Of a stretch of 64,000 bases of DNA, positions 43,457-56,500 are shown one piece after another. This DNA is from Lingula anatina (taxonomy: Eukaryota > Brachiopoda > Lingulata > Lingulida > Lingulidae). The stretch lies in NCBI RefSeq assembly GCF_001039355.2, contig NW_019775391.1, forward strand, positions 623,541 through 687,540, read 5' to 3'. The position numbers and the translations under genes were made by a program. The stretch's first letter is position 1, and every line of letters starts with the position of its first letter. The notes below the pieces were generated by a model. It was not told the origin of the DNA. It searched no databases and saw nothing but the letters and a program-made list of their open reading frames with translations.

Positions 43457-45250
43457 TTATGAATATCCATACTGATAATATAAGTACAGAAGCTGATAAA
43501 TATTCATGAGTACAGAAGCTGATGAGGCCCAGAGTACCTCCTGTCAAATCAGAGGCGACATTTGAAATACATTTCACTGTGAAATGGTAACTTGTGTGTA
43601 TTTTAAAACTAATGGTGAGCTGGATCCTGTGGAAGTGCCAGAAGTATTGAAAGAAATGGTGGTGCTCTGTGTAATAGTTATGTTATAATTTAGTGTAATA
43701 GTTTGTTATAGTGTTTTGGGTAAAAAATGAAATCCATTTCAAGCAGTTCATTCTTTATGTTAGTTTGTTTCCATAACATACATGCCATGGTTGATGCATA
43801 GAAACATCTTGGATTATAACAGGTCATTCTTCATACACTCAAAGTTGGCATAAAACAGAAAAAGCTGTTGAATTTTACCACAGAACCTTGAAATAATACC
43901 AATAACAATTTTCTCTTTGAAACAATCCTAAATAAAATTAGTATAACTTGAGGGTGTCACACATGGTTCAGAAAAGCAATTATTTAGTTGAGCAAAACTT
44001 AATGATTCTGGTATTGTATGTTTAGTGGAAAAATAATCTCAAAGGTTTGATAATTGTGTGCCATGTTTATGTTGACAGTTAATTGTTGAAATGTGTTACA
44101 AATAAATGTCTGTAGCTGGAATGAAGCATCTAAATTTAAATTTTGTCATTAAAGCTTCATACATTAATGTCTTGGTCTCTGTTTTGTTTTCTAGATACTT
44201 CTTAATTGGAAAGAAAAGATGTAAGGAAATTATAGGTACTAGTACACAAGGCAGATTCAACTGACACCGTTTTATGTAAATTTTATTACTGAGACAATAT
44301 TTTTGTTTCATGGAAATTTTCATGACAGAGCTACTATTTTACGAGCTTATACAAGTCGGATAGTATAGATAGTAATTCCTTATATTAAAGAGTGTTAAAT
44401 AATCATGTCAGATTCATAAAAAAAGGACAGTTTTCTTCTTCAGTCATAATATCAGAATTTAGTGGGTAGTAATACCAACCTGTGTGCTCAATGTTACAGT
44501 AATCAAGATGTGCAATGGGGGTAAACTTTACCAAGCTTGTACTTAGAGGTGGAAAATTATTTTATTTCAAATGCAGCAAAGAAATGGCCATAAGGTGTAT
44601 CTTCTAATTCTTACCTGCTTATTCATTCCCATTCAATCCTTTATTTTTAGTGTTTGGCCTGTACTCCATTATATCTTGGCACACAGTGTACATTTTTTTT
44701 TTGTAAATATTCTGTTGCATTGCATGTTGAAATAAAAAAGGTAAATTTAATATTTGTCAGTTGTTTCATAAATACTGAATATTTCAAAACTGGAATAAAA
44801 CTTGCCTTAAAAAATATTTATTCACCTAATCCATAAAAGGCAAATTTATGCAACTATTTTATCCATAAAAACTTATCAGTTCCAATGATGCTATTTTTTT
44901 TACTCATTTAAATTATCATTTCAATTTCTGCCTTGATCATGAGTTGACTAATAAATATAATAAAAACAAACCAAGACATAAACAAAGGATTTGATAGGTG
45001 CTCCAAGAGCAAAAGACTAGATATCCTACAAAAACCTTGAGCATATTTCTTCATTCCTCAATTAAATTTACTAAATGTGACTGTCTATCAAAATTGTCTT
45101 GCCTAAAACTCAGTGTGCTTAAATAGATTCTGGTGAATGTGTGTTGTCATAAATAAATCCTCAAAATATCTTTTAAAAATCATTTCAAATAGTTCCTTTT
45201 TGAATATTGTCTCCTTTTTTCATTTTTTTTAAAGGAAGTTGGTCTTTGTT

Positions 45251-47652
45251 TTAGGCAGGGACATATATTTTATCCACCCTACTAGGGGCATATGATCTCG
45301 TCCTAAGATTTCTCTCATATGTGTCCTTCTCATAACCAGCAAAGCAATCCCTATATTCTGTGCTCCAGCGTGATGTTTCCCGCACCATGCGTTCATTGAA
45401 TAAAGCTTTCTCATTAAAGAGTGCCAACTTTCTTTTCTCCCTGTATGTGGCTTTTTCCCGTTCCTCTTCTCTCCTCTCAATGGCAGCTTTATGGCGTCTC
45501 TCGGCCTTCAGTGCTGCTGGGTAAATCTAGAACATTATACAAAATATATAAACATAATGAAAATATAAAACTAAGTTATTACATTCTCAAAGGTTATTTG
45601 ATTAAAAGCCCTAAGGAAAAGAAAGCAAGAGCTTTATTAAAGAATAAGATAGAAATTTGTAAAGGAATCACACATATTTTTTGTTATAAAATGTATTTTG
45701 AGAAAACTGGTATGTTGTTCACCTTCATAAATTTTATTTGCTCACTCAAACCAAAGCACAGTCAGAATTTCCTGATATACTAATTTTAAAATTACTTTTA
45801 TCATAGCAAAACTCTAAAAAAAATAAAAAAGGAAATAATTACATTATGTCCAGCTCTAACATTATGTGTCTGTAGTGCCCCTGTTTCTCTCTCCTGGTCT
45901 GCCATGCCATAGGGTAGGAAGGGGTGGTCATGAAGGGGTCGACGTGAGGGCCGCCCCAAAGGCTCATTCATTGGTCTTGGTGCTGGTATCTTGCGATATT
46001 TGTTTGGCTTGACTGGTCTAGACTTTTTGGGTCTGGCTGGCCTGACATCTGAGAGTATATTCAAAATTCATTTTTATATTGAAATGTCAAATGAATGAAG
46101 CAGACATTGAATTCTGGGCAAAGATAGGCAGACCAATGCATTTCTTATTCATTTTACACAAAAGTATGAATTTATCCTCTTTTTTGAAAAACTTTGTGAC
46201 CATTTTTAAGACAACCCATCTTTCATTTTTAAAAATATATAAAAAAGAATGGGAAAAATCATGCAAACTAAGGGCGTATTCCCAGAGCTTTTACATCGAT
46301 CTATCCCCGCGGGGAGTCTCACTAGATTACTGTCAGATAATCCGGCTTAAATGTCCGTCCCGCCTACTACAAGCTGTAAGGGGGTAATTAACTTTTGTGC
46401 CCACTCGGCTGACAGCTATATAGTGTGAACCCCCAGGGAGTTAGGTCGATCTAAAGAAGATCGATCTAATCTCTGGGAATGGGGTCTAAGGCCTTTACTA
46501 GTACATAAAATATTAATACAGAAATAATACTACTAAATTCATTAACAATTAACAAATTCCTAATAACATGAAAATATCTTCAAATATATTACACTAAAAT
46601 ACAAACCCTGGCAAGAGCAGTCCCGACCACAACAATGACAGTACATCAATAAATTAGACTCTAACAACAGTCAGCTGCTTCTCTCTTTTCTTTTACTCAA
46701 TCTATTTTGTATCATATAGTAACAGTATCCATACCAACAACAATAACATTTATTGCATAACAATAGAGTGTTTTCTGTAACAGTGATATTTTGGAAAATT
46801 GAAACAATGGATCTGTAATTGTTGCAATCGATAACAACAACAACAACTAAGCCCAATAATGGAACTGTCATATATAAGGACAATCATGACTGTAATATTT
46901 TCTAAATTTGTCCAATAATGGGCTCCACATTGTTGATAATACATTTATTACAAAGATGTAACAGTAATTTAGAAATGTCCATAAGCATATCAACAGCTTC
47001 CTTTATTTCATCTCTCACCTTTTTCTTTCCCAGCAGTTTTCTTGTGTTCCTTAGCTGGAGGTTCTGGCAGGGGAATAGCATCACCCTCACCTTGGCCTTG
47101 CTCTTCCTGCACCTGTTCCTGAGCAGGTCTCACCTCAACTGGGCCCCATGCTTCAGGGGTCTGAACCTCGCGGTCATAGAGTTCATGCTGATGATTTCTA
47201 AGCCTGTCTTGCCTGGATGCTGCCCTCTGCTGGTATTTCTGTAATAACTTCCTGTGTTTCTCTACATGTTTTGGTAAAGGATATCCCGGCAAGCCTCCGC
47301 GGTATGTGTCATCTTCTTCATCAGAGTCCGAGTCTGTGGCCCAGTCCCATTCCTACAGTAAACAAATCAACTAAAATATCTATTTTGCGACTAAAATGCA
47401 TCACAGTAAATATCACTTCAAAACCCCGCCTGCCAGACAAGGTGTTCAATCTTCAACTAATATACAGGAGCATACTGCTGGCGAGTTTCATACCTGCCAC
47501 AGGAAATGTTCATCTCTGTGTTGGTGTTCTTCTTGTCGCCGTTCAAAGCGGTAGTCTACATTGGTGTTGTAGTCCTCTTCGTACTCTTGCCACGCTGTAC
47601 GACTTCGCGGTGGACTGAACTCTCTGCGGTAAGCGGTTTTCTTCACCACCAT
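45251..47652 (-). CDS. Uncharacterised highly charged 324 aa protein
   Basis: Four exons: 47652-47494, 47352-47019, 46048-45843, 45526-45251. They close to 975 bp, 324 aa, with good splice sites. I do not recognise the family. There is no signal peptide or membrane helix. The N-terminus is MVVKKTAYRREFSPPRSRTA. Then come an acidic patch (DSDSDEEDD), a Lys/Gln/Arg-rich stretch (HVEKHRKLLQKYQQRAASR) likely to be helical, a Pro/Lys/Arg-rich middle (RPARPKKSRPVKPNKYRKIP) and a C-terminal Arg/Glu helix (ERRHKAAIERREEEREKATY) ending SRVDKIYVPA. The start ATG has the acceptor TATAG|CACA just before it, so a 5' UTR exon exists; a donor fitting it lies at 48079. Conserved-looking Tyr/Trp/Pro motifs would suit a structural or cytoskeletal protein, but that is a guess. 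Confidence 0.85.
46272..46486. mobile_element. MITE family B, copy 2 (TAA target duplication)
   Basis: A 215 bp element in an intron of the 324 aa protein gene, in the same orientation as copy 1. It ends GGGAATGGGGTC. TAA flanks it at 46269-46271 and 46487-46489. Here the right terminus is the well-preserved one, so the two copies together define the inverted repeat. Confidence 0.9.
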
Positions 47653-49575
47653 TGTGCTATACAAATAGAATTATATTTAATTTATGCTGGAATAATTCTA
47701 AACTCGATCCTCTGTTGAACTTGCAAGCTTGTAAGAACAGTACTCATGCAGACAGGGGCAGTGATCAGAAATGAAGACTCTTAAAGTTGCAGTTATAACG
47801 TGTGTGTAGAGATTTCTCAATACACAGACATCCCATAGAGCGCGAGTTACCTGATTACGCTGAACCCAGTAGTCTAAGTGGGGGAGATTTATTGTCGAAA
47901 AACTAATATTATTTTAACATTTATCAATGACGAAGTCAAAGATGAATGAATGAAACGTGGCCTTAGTGCAGAGATTTCCTTACGTGAATGTCCCCAGGTT
48001 CGTCCATACTTATAGTTGAAACTACTTGATTAACACAAACGCACACTTAGCAGACTAAAAAAATTGCTGCATACTTACCTGATTTAATTAGGGAAGCATT
48101 AACATGGTTCCAATCTTGACTGGGACGTACCACCTCTGAGGTCGACCATTCAAAACAAATGTCACGTGACAACGCCAGCCTCAGTCTGGCGGAATGTTTC
48201 AGCTGGATGTTCCCAACTAACACATTCTGAGTCTAAAGAAATTGGCTTTTGAGAAAAAGGATGGGAACATTATCAATACTTTACCTATAATAAGGTATTC
48301 AAAGATAATAATTTTTAAGACAAAGCTTAACGTTTTTGGTAAAATAATGTAGTTATTGAAATGTTCAATGTTATTTTTAATAATACGATTTTCATGCAGT
48401 ATATTTTTAATTTAAATGTGTTCAAGGGTATTTACAGTAATTGCTCCAAAATTCTTCAGGCAAAGGATATCTTTGAAACACATGTACAGTCAATCAATAA
48501 TTTAAATGAGAAAAGATAGGAATTTTACAAGGAATTTTCAAAAAAAAAAAGCTCTCTGGACACCGTGGTACCTTTATAAAGTTAGAATTATAAAAACAAA
48601 GGCAGTTTTATTTCTTATAACTATTTATTTAACAATTTGAGCTTTCACAAATACTTCATGAACTTAAATAATTATCTTGATAATTTGAAATAGGTGTGTA
48701 AAACTACATATTGGCAGTTCATGAAGAATTTTTCATGCATACTGAAATTCTTACAAAATTAAAATAATTTTAAAAGCTTTTACAAGCCCATAAACATCAA
48801 AATCATCATTTTACAAGCCATGGAACATTGTATATACTGGCCTTTAAAATTGATCTATACTTTTGCACATAACTCTTGCATAGGCAGTATATCCTGTGCC
48901 TAATCAAATAATAAAACTGTAATAGACCAGGCAAAAGACAAAGAAAGGGGGAAGTCTGGCATTGCAGAAATTTAGTTGCTGTTTTGTGTGTTTTTTATTA
49001 TTTTGTACATTCTTAGATTGCATAAACAGGGGGGTTGATATAGCAGTAAGCCTTCCGTGATGAAGATTTTTATTGTCACTGTCACGAACACTCAAAACAA
49101 TACACTGCACCTTTCAGTATAATCAAAGTACAAAAAAATCATTCCTTTCAATTTGCTGTTATAACTTGTCTGGTTACAACACAGCATGACTAGCCTTTTT
49201 TATTTATCAATGAAAAAGTAAAACTGTGAATCACTGTCTATGTACATCAACTTTACTCTCCAGTCTTTAGATTTCTTTCCACTCCAGAGCTCACCATGCA
49301 AACTTAGTAATGATTTAACAGAACGGCATCTAAGCAGCTGAAACAAAATCTAGAGCATCAGCAACAACCATTAAAACTTAATGTGGTGCTATCATGCTCC
49401 ATTATACTTGAATGTTGGCAAATCTTGATGACTTTTGAAAGCACCAGACTAGAGATTGCAGTGTCATCTTTTGAGCACCTTAGCACATCTATTATTACTC
49501 TGATAACTTCACAGAAATGAAATTATATTCGACTTTTATTTCTTGAACGCTTTCCAGACCATGCTCTAAATCTGC
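47653..49575. other. 5' flank of the 324 aa protein gene and 3' flank of the MBD-F-box gene
   Basis: A consensus minus-strand donor (CAG|GTAAGT) at 48079 probably ends the non-coding first exon of the 324 aa protein gene, whose promoter would lie near 48150-48250. The rest is AT-rich. Minus-strand AATAAA at 49535-49540 (and near 49199) could end the MBD-F-box transcript. No other coding exon is supported. Confidence 0.55.
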
Positions 49576-50558
49576 TGTACAACCTAGGTGGACAGTACAC
49601 AGGCACCCTTAAATTCCTTCTATATCCTATATGGCAGAGTACACAGGCACTCTAAATACTCTTGTATATCCTAGGTGGGGAGTACACAGGCACCCTATAC
49701 ACCCCTGTATATCCTGGGTGGTGAGTACACAGGCACCCTATACACCCCTGTATATCCTGGGTGGTGAGTACACAGGCACCCTATACACCCCTGTATATCC
49801 TGGGTGGTGAGTACACAGGCACCCTATACACCCCTGTATATCCTGGGTGGTGAGTACACAGGCACCCTATACACCCCTGTATATCCTGGGTGGTGAGTAC
49901 ACAGGCACCCTATACACCCCTGTATATCCTGGGTGGTGAGTACACAGGCACCCTATACACCCCTGTATATCCTGGGTGGTGAGTACACAGGCACCCTATA
50001 CACCCCTGTATATCCTGGGTGGTGAGTACACAGGCACCCTATACACCCCTGTATATCCTGGGTGGTGAGTACACAGGCACCCTATACACCCCTGTATATC
50101 CTGGGTGGTGAGTACACAGGCACCCTATACACCCCTGTATATCCTGGGTGGTGAGTACACAGGCACCCTATACACCCCTGTATATCCTGGGTGGTGAGTA
50201 CACAGGCACCCTATACACCCCTGTATATCCTGGGTGGTGAGTACACAGGCACCCTATACACCCCTGTATATCCTGGGTGGTGAGTACACAGGCACCCTAT
50301 ACACCCCTGTATATCCTGGGTGGTGAGTACACAGGCACCCTATACACCCCTGTATATCCTGGGTGGTGAGTACACAGGCACCCTATACACCCCTGTATAT
50401 CCTGGGTGGTGAGTACACAGGCACCCTATACACCCCTGTATATCCTGGGTGGTGAGTACACAGGCACCCTATACACCCCTGTATATCCTGGGTGGTGAGT
50501 ACACAGGCACCCTATACACCCCTGTATATCCTGGGTGGTGAGTACACAGGCACCCTAA
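49576..50558. repeat. 43 bp minisatellite, ~23 units
   Basis: The 43 bp unit starts GTATATCCTGGGTGGTGAGT and ends CACCCCT. Twenty starts follow at exact 43 bp spacing from 49707 to 50524, nearly all identical. Three more diverged units (about 49576, 49620, 49664) lie at the left edge, and the last unit diverges after CACCCTA. The array covers the 3' end of the MBD-F-box gene. Units on the minus strand read ...GTGTACTCACCACCCAG... Confidence 0.98.
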
Positions 50559-53500
50559 AGACTCGTATTTGTGCCTTAGGCAGGAATGCACAAAGCCTGT
50601 CCATCAACTGATCAATACTGACATACTCAGGCAACATGGAGACATCAGACTCGGCACTGTCATGGTTTGTGCTGGCTGGTAGGAAAGGAATACATTCAAT
50701 TGATTTTTTTGGCGTCCTGTTGCTTCCCTCCCCATTGTCACTGCTGCTAGCGTCTTTGTTTTCAGCTGTACTGGATTGGTCATTCTCTCCCTGCTGGTCA
50801 CTGAGTATCACGGAGCTATTTTTGTCAGGCATAATTCCCCAGTCCAAGGTTTTGAGGTTAATCAGCTTGCTTACTGCATCGAGAGTATTGGTGTTTACTA
50901 CAGCTGCCTAGAGGAATCAATAAGGAAAAGTCATCAGTTTAGATAAAGCTAGAGTTATGCTGAAAGTGATTATATTCTTAGTTAGAACTTTCGGAGAAAA
51001 TGGGAAAGTAAGGATCTGGATTGTCTTTCACAACAGCTTATAACCACAAATCAGTACATTATTATCAAGATAATCAAGTGTTATGTTTCAATATATCCAG
51101 GTGAGGATGACTAAAAGGACCATATATAGAAAACAAAATTACCTGAGGTGTAGTGAGGTTTGGCCATACAGACAGGGTTTTGATGTGTGTTAGCTGCGGC
51201 AGTGTAGCAGCCAGGTGACTTCCTATCACAAACATTATCAGCTCCAGTTGCTCTAACCTAAAATATGCAAGTAAGACATTAGGAAATATCCCATGTGGAT
51301 ACTGTCATGGAAGATAAAGTCACAATTAAATGGTTTATTTATCCTATCAGAGTTAACTGGATGAATTCATATGATTTACTCTTAACTTAACAAATGCTGA
51401 CAAGATGAAATGAATATAGAAGAGAACATGTAGAGTGTAACAACAGTGTTTCTTTGTATAAAAAGATGGCAAAGGAAATTACATGGGTCTTCTAAGACAA
51501 AATATTGCAAAAGTTTGAAGTAATTTTAATTTTCAATTCCAAATCATTATGAAAATCTGTCAAACTCACTTAGTCAATTCCTTGAGTGAGACGGCTAGTG
51601 CACTGTCTGCATTCTCACTTCCATTTTCCAGTCTAAGTGTGTGCAATTGCTTTAGGTGAGATAGAAGTAGGTACGTCTGGAATAAATAAGAAGTTTGGAG
51701 GTCAAGATACCCTCAATAAATAATAAAAATCTAAAAACTCAAAATATTTAACAAAAATGTAAATTATAAGAATATACATTAAATTATTTATACATATATA
51801 GACTCTAATGACAAATATCTTTCTAAGAGGAAGTAGCTTCTCTTTGTAACTGCTTTTTTTTTTAGAGGGGTGCCCCCTAGAAAAATATCTGTTCTCAAGC
51901 TTAAAATTAAAGAAAAGTCTAAAAAAAAACTGCAATTTTTGCCAGATACATTGAAAAATAACATTGCTGAATATCAAAATCTGAGCCTACTTCTGCACTC
52001 CATGTTGTACAATCTCCAATTTCTAAGACTTCCAAATTTTCCAGTTGTCCTATGAAAGCAAATTCCACATCTGGAACATTCTTCATTGTAGTAAGTGACT
52101 GAAATAACAAAGCAATTATAGTTAATTTTATGATGATGCTATATTTCAAACACTATATGAATGATAGTCATAGAAATACTATGATAGCCGAGTCAACTTA
52201 TCTTATATCTACTTTCAAAACATAGTATGCAAAAACTCTTACTATGCCAACCGTAATTGATCATGTTGTCTAATATCAAATTAGTGTTCTTTTTCATGAT
52301 TTAAATTTTATAAATGTTTCAAACATGACCCTAACTCTTATAACAGTAATTGACTGAAAATTTTACTTATTAAAAACACATTATTTCTTTACCAAAATCC
52401 TTAAGTTTTTCAGTTTTCCAAAATCTGCCAGTCCCCCACTGAATGCAAAGGCTGGTAATACCAGTCCACACAAACCCCTCAGTCTCAGTTCCTGAAGGTT
52501 GGCGAGCTGAATGAACTTCCCCAGGTCTATCTTTGTATTTGTTGACCTAAAATTTGTACCAATAGCTCATGAGTATTACAAAATACAATAGACTTGGCAT
52601 ATTACTGAACTTTTGGAGCAAAAATAAATTTGAGTTACCAACAGATCGTGACCGAAAGAAAGATGCTGCACGTATGTCATTAAGTTGATCTTGAATATCT
52701 ATCATCTGATATTTATTCTCAGCTTGTTCATTTTAGGTATGCCTTGGTATTCATGAGAATATAGACTAAGTTTCACAGAAAATTAATTTTGTTTTTTGCT
52801 ATATAACCATCTTAAACGTATAGAATGCACACAAATGGATAAAGCTGGTAACTCTGATCTTTACCACTCACCACATCTGTGGCTCTGTAGTGGTATCAGT
52901 GATCCACTCTGCTGTTAAGACCTCCAAGTTGGGCATCCTCTCTGCCACGTGCTGTAGAATAATGGCAGGAGCTCGTCCAAAGTCTATCCGCCTGAGACTG
53001 GTGAGCTCACCCAAGACCGCCGTCATCTGGTGCCAGGTCCTGTTCCTGTCCTCTCTGTGCAACAAACCACGCATGTCCTGAAGAGAGGGACAAAGTAGGG
53101 TCAAGTTCAAGGTCAGATTTTTTTTTAAAGTTCAAGATCAAATGAAATGCCTCATGTAGATAACTTTTAGATACATAGAGAAGTTTCAAGTTAAGCAATT
53201 CAAGGCAAAGACTTATTGAGAAGAAATATCCAACATTCAACTATATATCCTCTTCAGAAGAGACATTTTAAAACATTTTTTCTAGCCAAAAACTATCAAA
53301 CTCCTCTGAAGCATTTTAATATGTTTTAAACTGAGCTCACCAGTGTGTGCGTGTTGAACTTCTTGAAGTGTCTGGCAGCAGCTTCCCAATCAGAGATACA
53401 ACTGTCTTTTAACCTCACATGTGTCCACTAGAAGTGATGGAAAATAATTATCTAATTACAAATTCATAGTGGGTATCAGCTTCAATCCTATACTACTTCA

Positions 53501-56500
53501 TTTACATTATATAGACTAACAATATTTGAGGTATATCTACATTTCACATAATTAATACATCTTTCTGTCATTAGCTTCATACACAGTTTCATAATTCTAC
53601 AGAGGCAAGTTCAAAGTGTACATGAAGACCTTGAAATTACACGTTTACACCATAGTTGAGACTGAAATCACTGCAGGTTGGCAATCTGTATAGGAGAGAT
53701 ACAGAACATCTGACTAAATGCAAGTTTGGATTTGTTTTAAAAAAAAACATGTAGCTCCATATACACATTCAGACCACGCTCAGATTCAAACATTTTACCA
53801 GCTGGATCAATCCAACTCTGCAGGGACTCTCATTAAAGTGCACTCGGTGTAACCAGGCTTATTGTCTGATACACCTTCTTTAGTTGCTAGCTAATTAGTT
53901 AATTACCCATTACCAACTTGAGGACAACGTGTCAGACATTTAGGCAGATTGCAGTGATTGCACTTAGGGAGATCTGCAGAGTTGGATATATCCAACACTG
54001 GGTTAGCGCTAACACTTGCCAATTTAGCCAAATGCTAAAACTTACTTAAATTGGCTAAAGAAAAAGGGCTTGATTTGAATTGTTTTAGTCATATTACAAT
54101 CACTTTGATAACAAATTGGCAAAAAAGTGGTGATTTGGCTAAGCGAAAAAAAAATTGCTAGCGCTACCCCAGCAACATACAATGGATATATCAAAATGTT
54201 CCATAGGAGCACAGATATACAATAGTATAATCCATATTGCTTTCATGTCTGCCATACTCACAAAGGAGATCTGACTGATAATGTTCCTCCAAGTTCTGCA
54301 CACTCTGCTAGCCCTAAGAAGTTCTGCTGTCGTAAGATATTGGAACACATGCATAAGGCTGTCAAAGCCCATGTGAAATGCCCTAAAGTGACACATTTTC
54401 GACTGATCTAATGTTTTTATTCTGACAGACCGCCGAGGCTGTTTTGTATTGTCCATAGAAATATTTTTGTCTGAATTTTCTGCATTATCACCATTCTCCC
54501 CTTTTGATTCATCAAAGGGTTTTTGCTGTAAACTAACTGCGCGACTGACAGCAGCCTGTATGTCACTAGACGATCCAGCGTTCGTAACAGTTGAAGTTGA
54601 ACTAGTTGTGGCCACAGTAGCAACTTTTGTCGATGCCGTAACTGGTAATGTATTTGATGGGAGCATAATCTTAATCCCTTTGCTGGTTGGTACAAAACAC
54701 GTTGGAGGAATCATGTATGTTTGATTGTTCAGTTTAATGGCCAAAGGCTGGCTTAGGTTAATTTTTTTCACAACTCCCATAGGAAGTGTCAAAAGCTGAC
54801 ATTTTTGAGATCCATCTTGCTGGTTGATCACTTGGATCTTTGGGGAATGTGAAGGGCTTTCGCCTGGACTAGAACACGGAGAAGAGGGAACTGCAAATCG
54901 TGTGAATGCCATAGGCGGCACTGGTTGAGGCACCATGGACACTGGTGGCGCAGGCCCCGAGACACTAATGACAGGAAGTGGCGCAACTGGCAAGCGCGTG
55001 AATATCATATTAGGTCGTGGAGCCCCGGGGGCAGCTTGCAAAATGCTGGGCGGGCCCATAGGTGAGCTGTCCTCACGCGTCAGACGTGCTGTTGGAGCTT
55101 TGACAAGAGGAGGTGGAGGTGGAGCAGTCTTCAAACTGATTGGGGTCACCTCTGGCACCTGATTCAGTATAGACCTGATGGCCCCACTGGAACTTACTGG
55201 AGTGGTGCTGCCACTGGCCTGACTAGATTCCAAGGGAGTATTTTGCACTATAGACATAACACCAGTAATTTTCAACTCCAAGTCGTCCTCTGACTTTGTT
55301 TGTTTTTGATCCTTAGATTTGACAAACTCTTCGAGTTTTTGTTTGGTCCATATGCTAGGCTTCATGGTCCAGTTGCTAGGCTTCATCACCAGGGCATCTG
55401 CTTGGGTAGGGCTGGTGTCTTTGAGCAGTGAAACATCTGCCTTCTTCACTGAATCCTTACACCTCTGAAAGTGTAGGCTAAAATTATGACTTTGGCATGT
55501 TCTTATCTTCCAAAATACTTATTTATCCAAATAGTTGATGTGTCAATTATGCACAACTTTCAAACACTAAATTTATTCCAGATCTTTTTATTTTTAAATT
55601 AACCTATTAACCATTGAAGAAGTAGGTAAAGTAATGCACAACATCAGACAAATATACTAACAGGTAATTTTTCTTTTACCATTCTCATTTTATTTTTATT
55701 CTGACATGAAGGCCAGACCTAAGATAATTTAGAGTACGAAAATGCCTCACCAAGCATATGAAGAGAGCCTCTCTTGTGCTCCCGATGAAATTGACACACT
55801 GCGGATGGAACAGACACATGCAGACCCCACACTGTAAAGATGGAGGCGCGCCGTCTAACCCGGGACAATTCAAAGAACACAGACTCTGGTCAGGACTCTT
55901 TAGGCTATAAAATATGAAAAATTTGATGAAAAAAATGAAACTTTTGATTCCAAATAAACCTACAGATCATTATAAGCCTATATGCATTTATGATTGTATA
56001 AAAAATTTAATCAATTGTATAAATTTCACAGGACATGTAATCATTAATTTAAATGCACCCTTTTAGTGTTCAAATTATTCAATCTGAGCAGTTCTCAGTA
56101 CTCACACTAGATGATTCCGGTGTTTGTCTCCCACAACAAAAGACTTCACAACCGAAGCTCCTTTCTTAGTCCCGGAATCGCTTACACCAACAGGTGAACT
56201 TTTCTCAGCCTCATCAACAGGAAACACTAGTTTGATCTTTTTGGGAGCAGGTCCTGCACTCTTTTCTTTTTCTGTTGTTAATTCAACATTTTCTATTTTC
56301 TCTGGTTTTGAGTCCTGTTCTGGTATTTTAATATCCGCCAGTTTTTTAGGAGCAGCCGGCCTCCCCCTTTTCTTTTTCTGCCTGGGGTGTTTTGTGGTTC
56401 TTGTGTCTGACCAAGATGTGGATGTCGCATTGTTCAACATGTCAAGCATTTCTTTAGTAGGACTACCAAAGGACGGGCTGGCGGTTAAACTTTTACGCCC

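Larger units (their letters stand above)
41896..45250. other. Rab4 3' UTR and convergent intergenic region
   Basis: No coding exon is supported. It holds Rab4 poly(A) signals, a C17 run at about 42733-42749 and a large palindrome at 43352-43456. A minus-strand AATAAA near 44818-44823 could end the neighbouring minus-strand gene. The open frame at 42599-42988 reads through the C run and resembles nothing known. Confidence 0.65.

Noticed and set aside
49576-50558. CRISPR-like regular array
   Set aside because: The 43 bp units are contiguous with no unique spacers, in an animal genome. It is a minisatellite.
52890-53240. Alternative frame through the LRR exon (GHAWFVAQ...)
   Set aside because: It only appears if the previous exon is taken to end in phase 1. 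The donor at 53341 leaves phase 0, giving the LRR frame.
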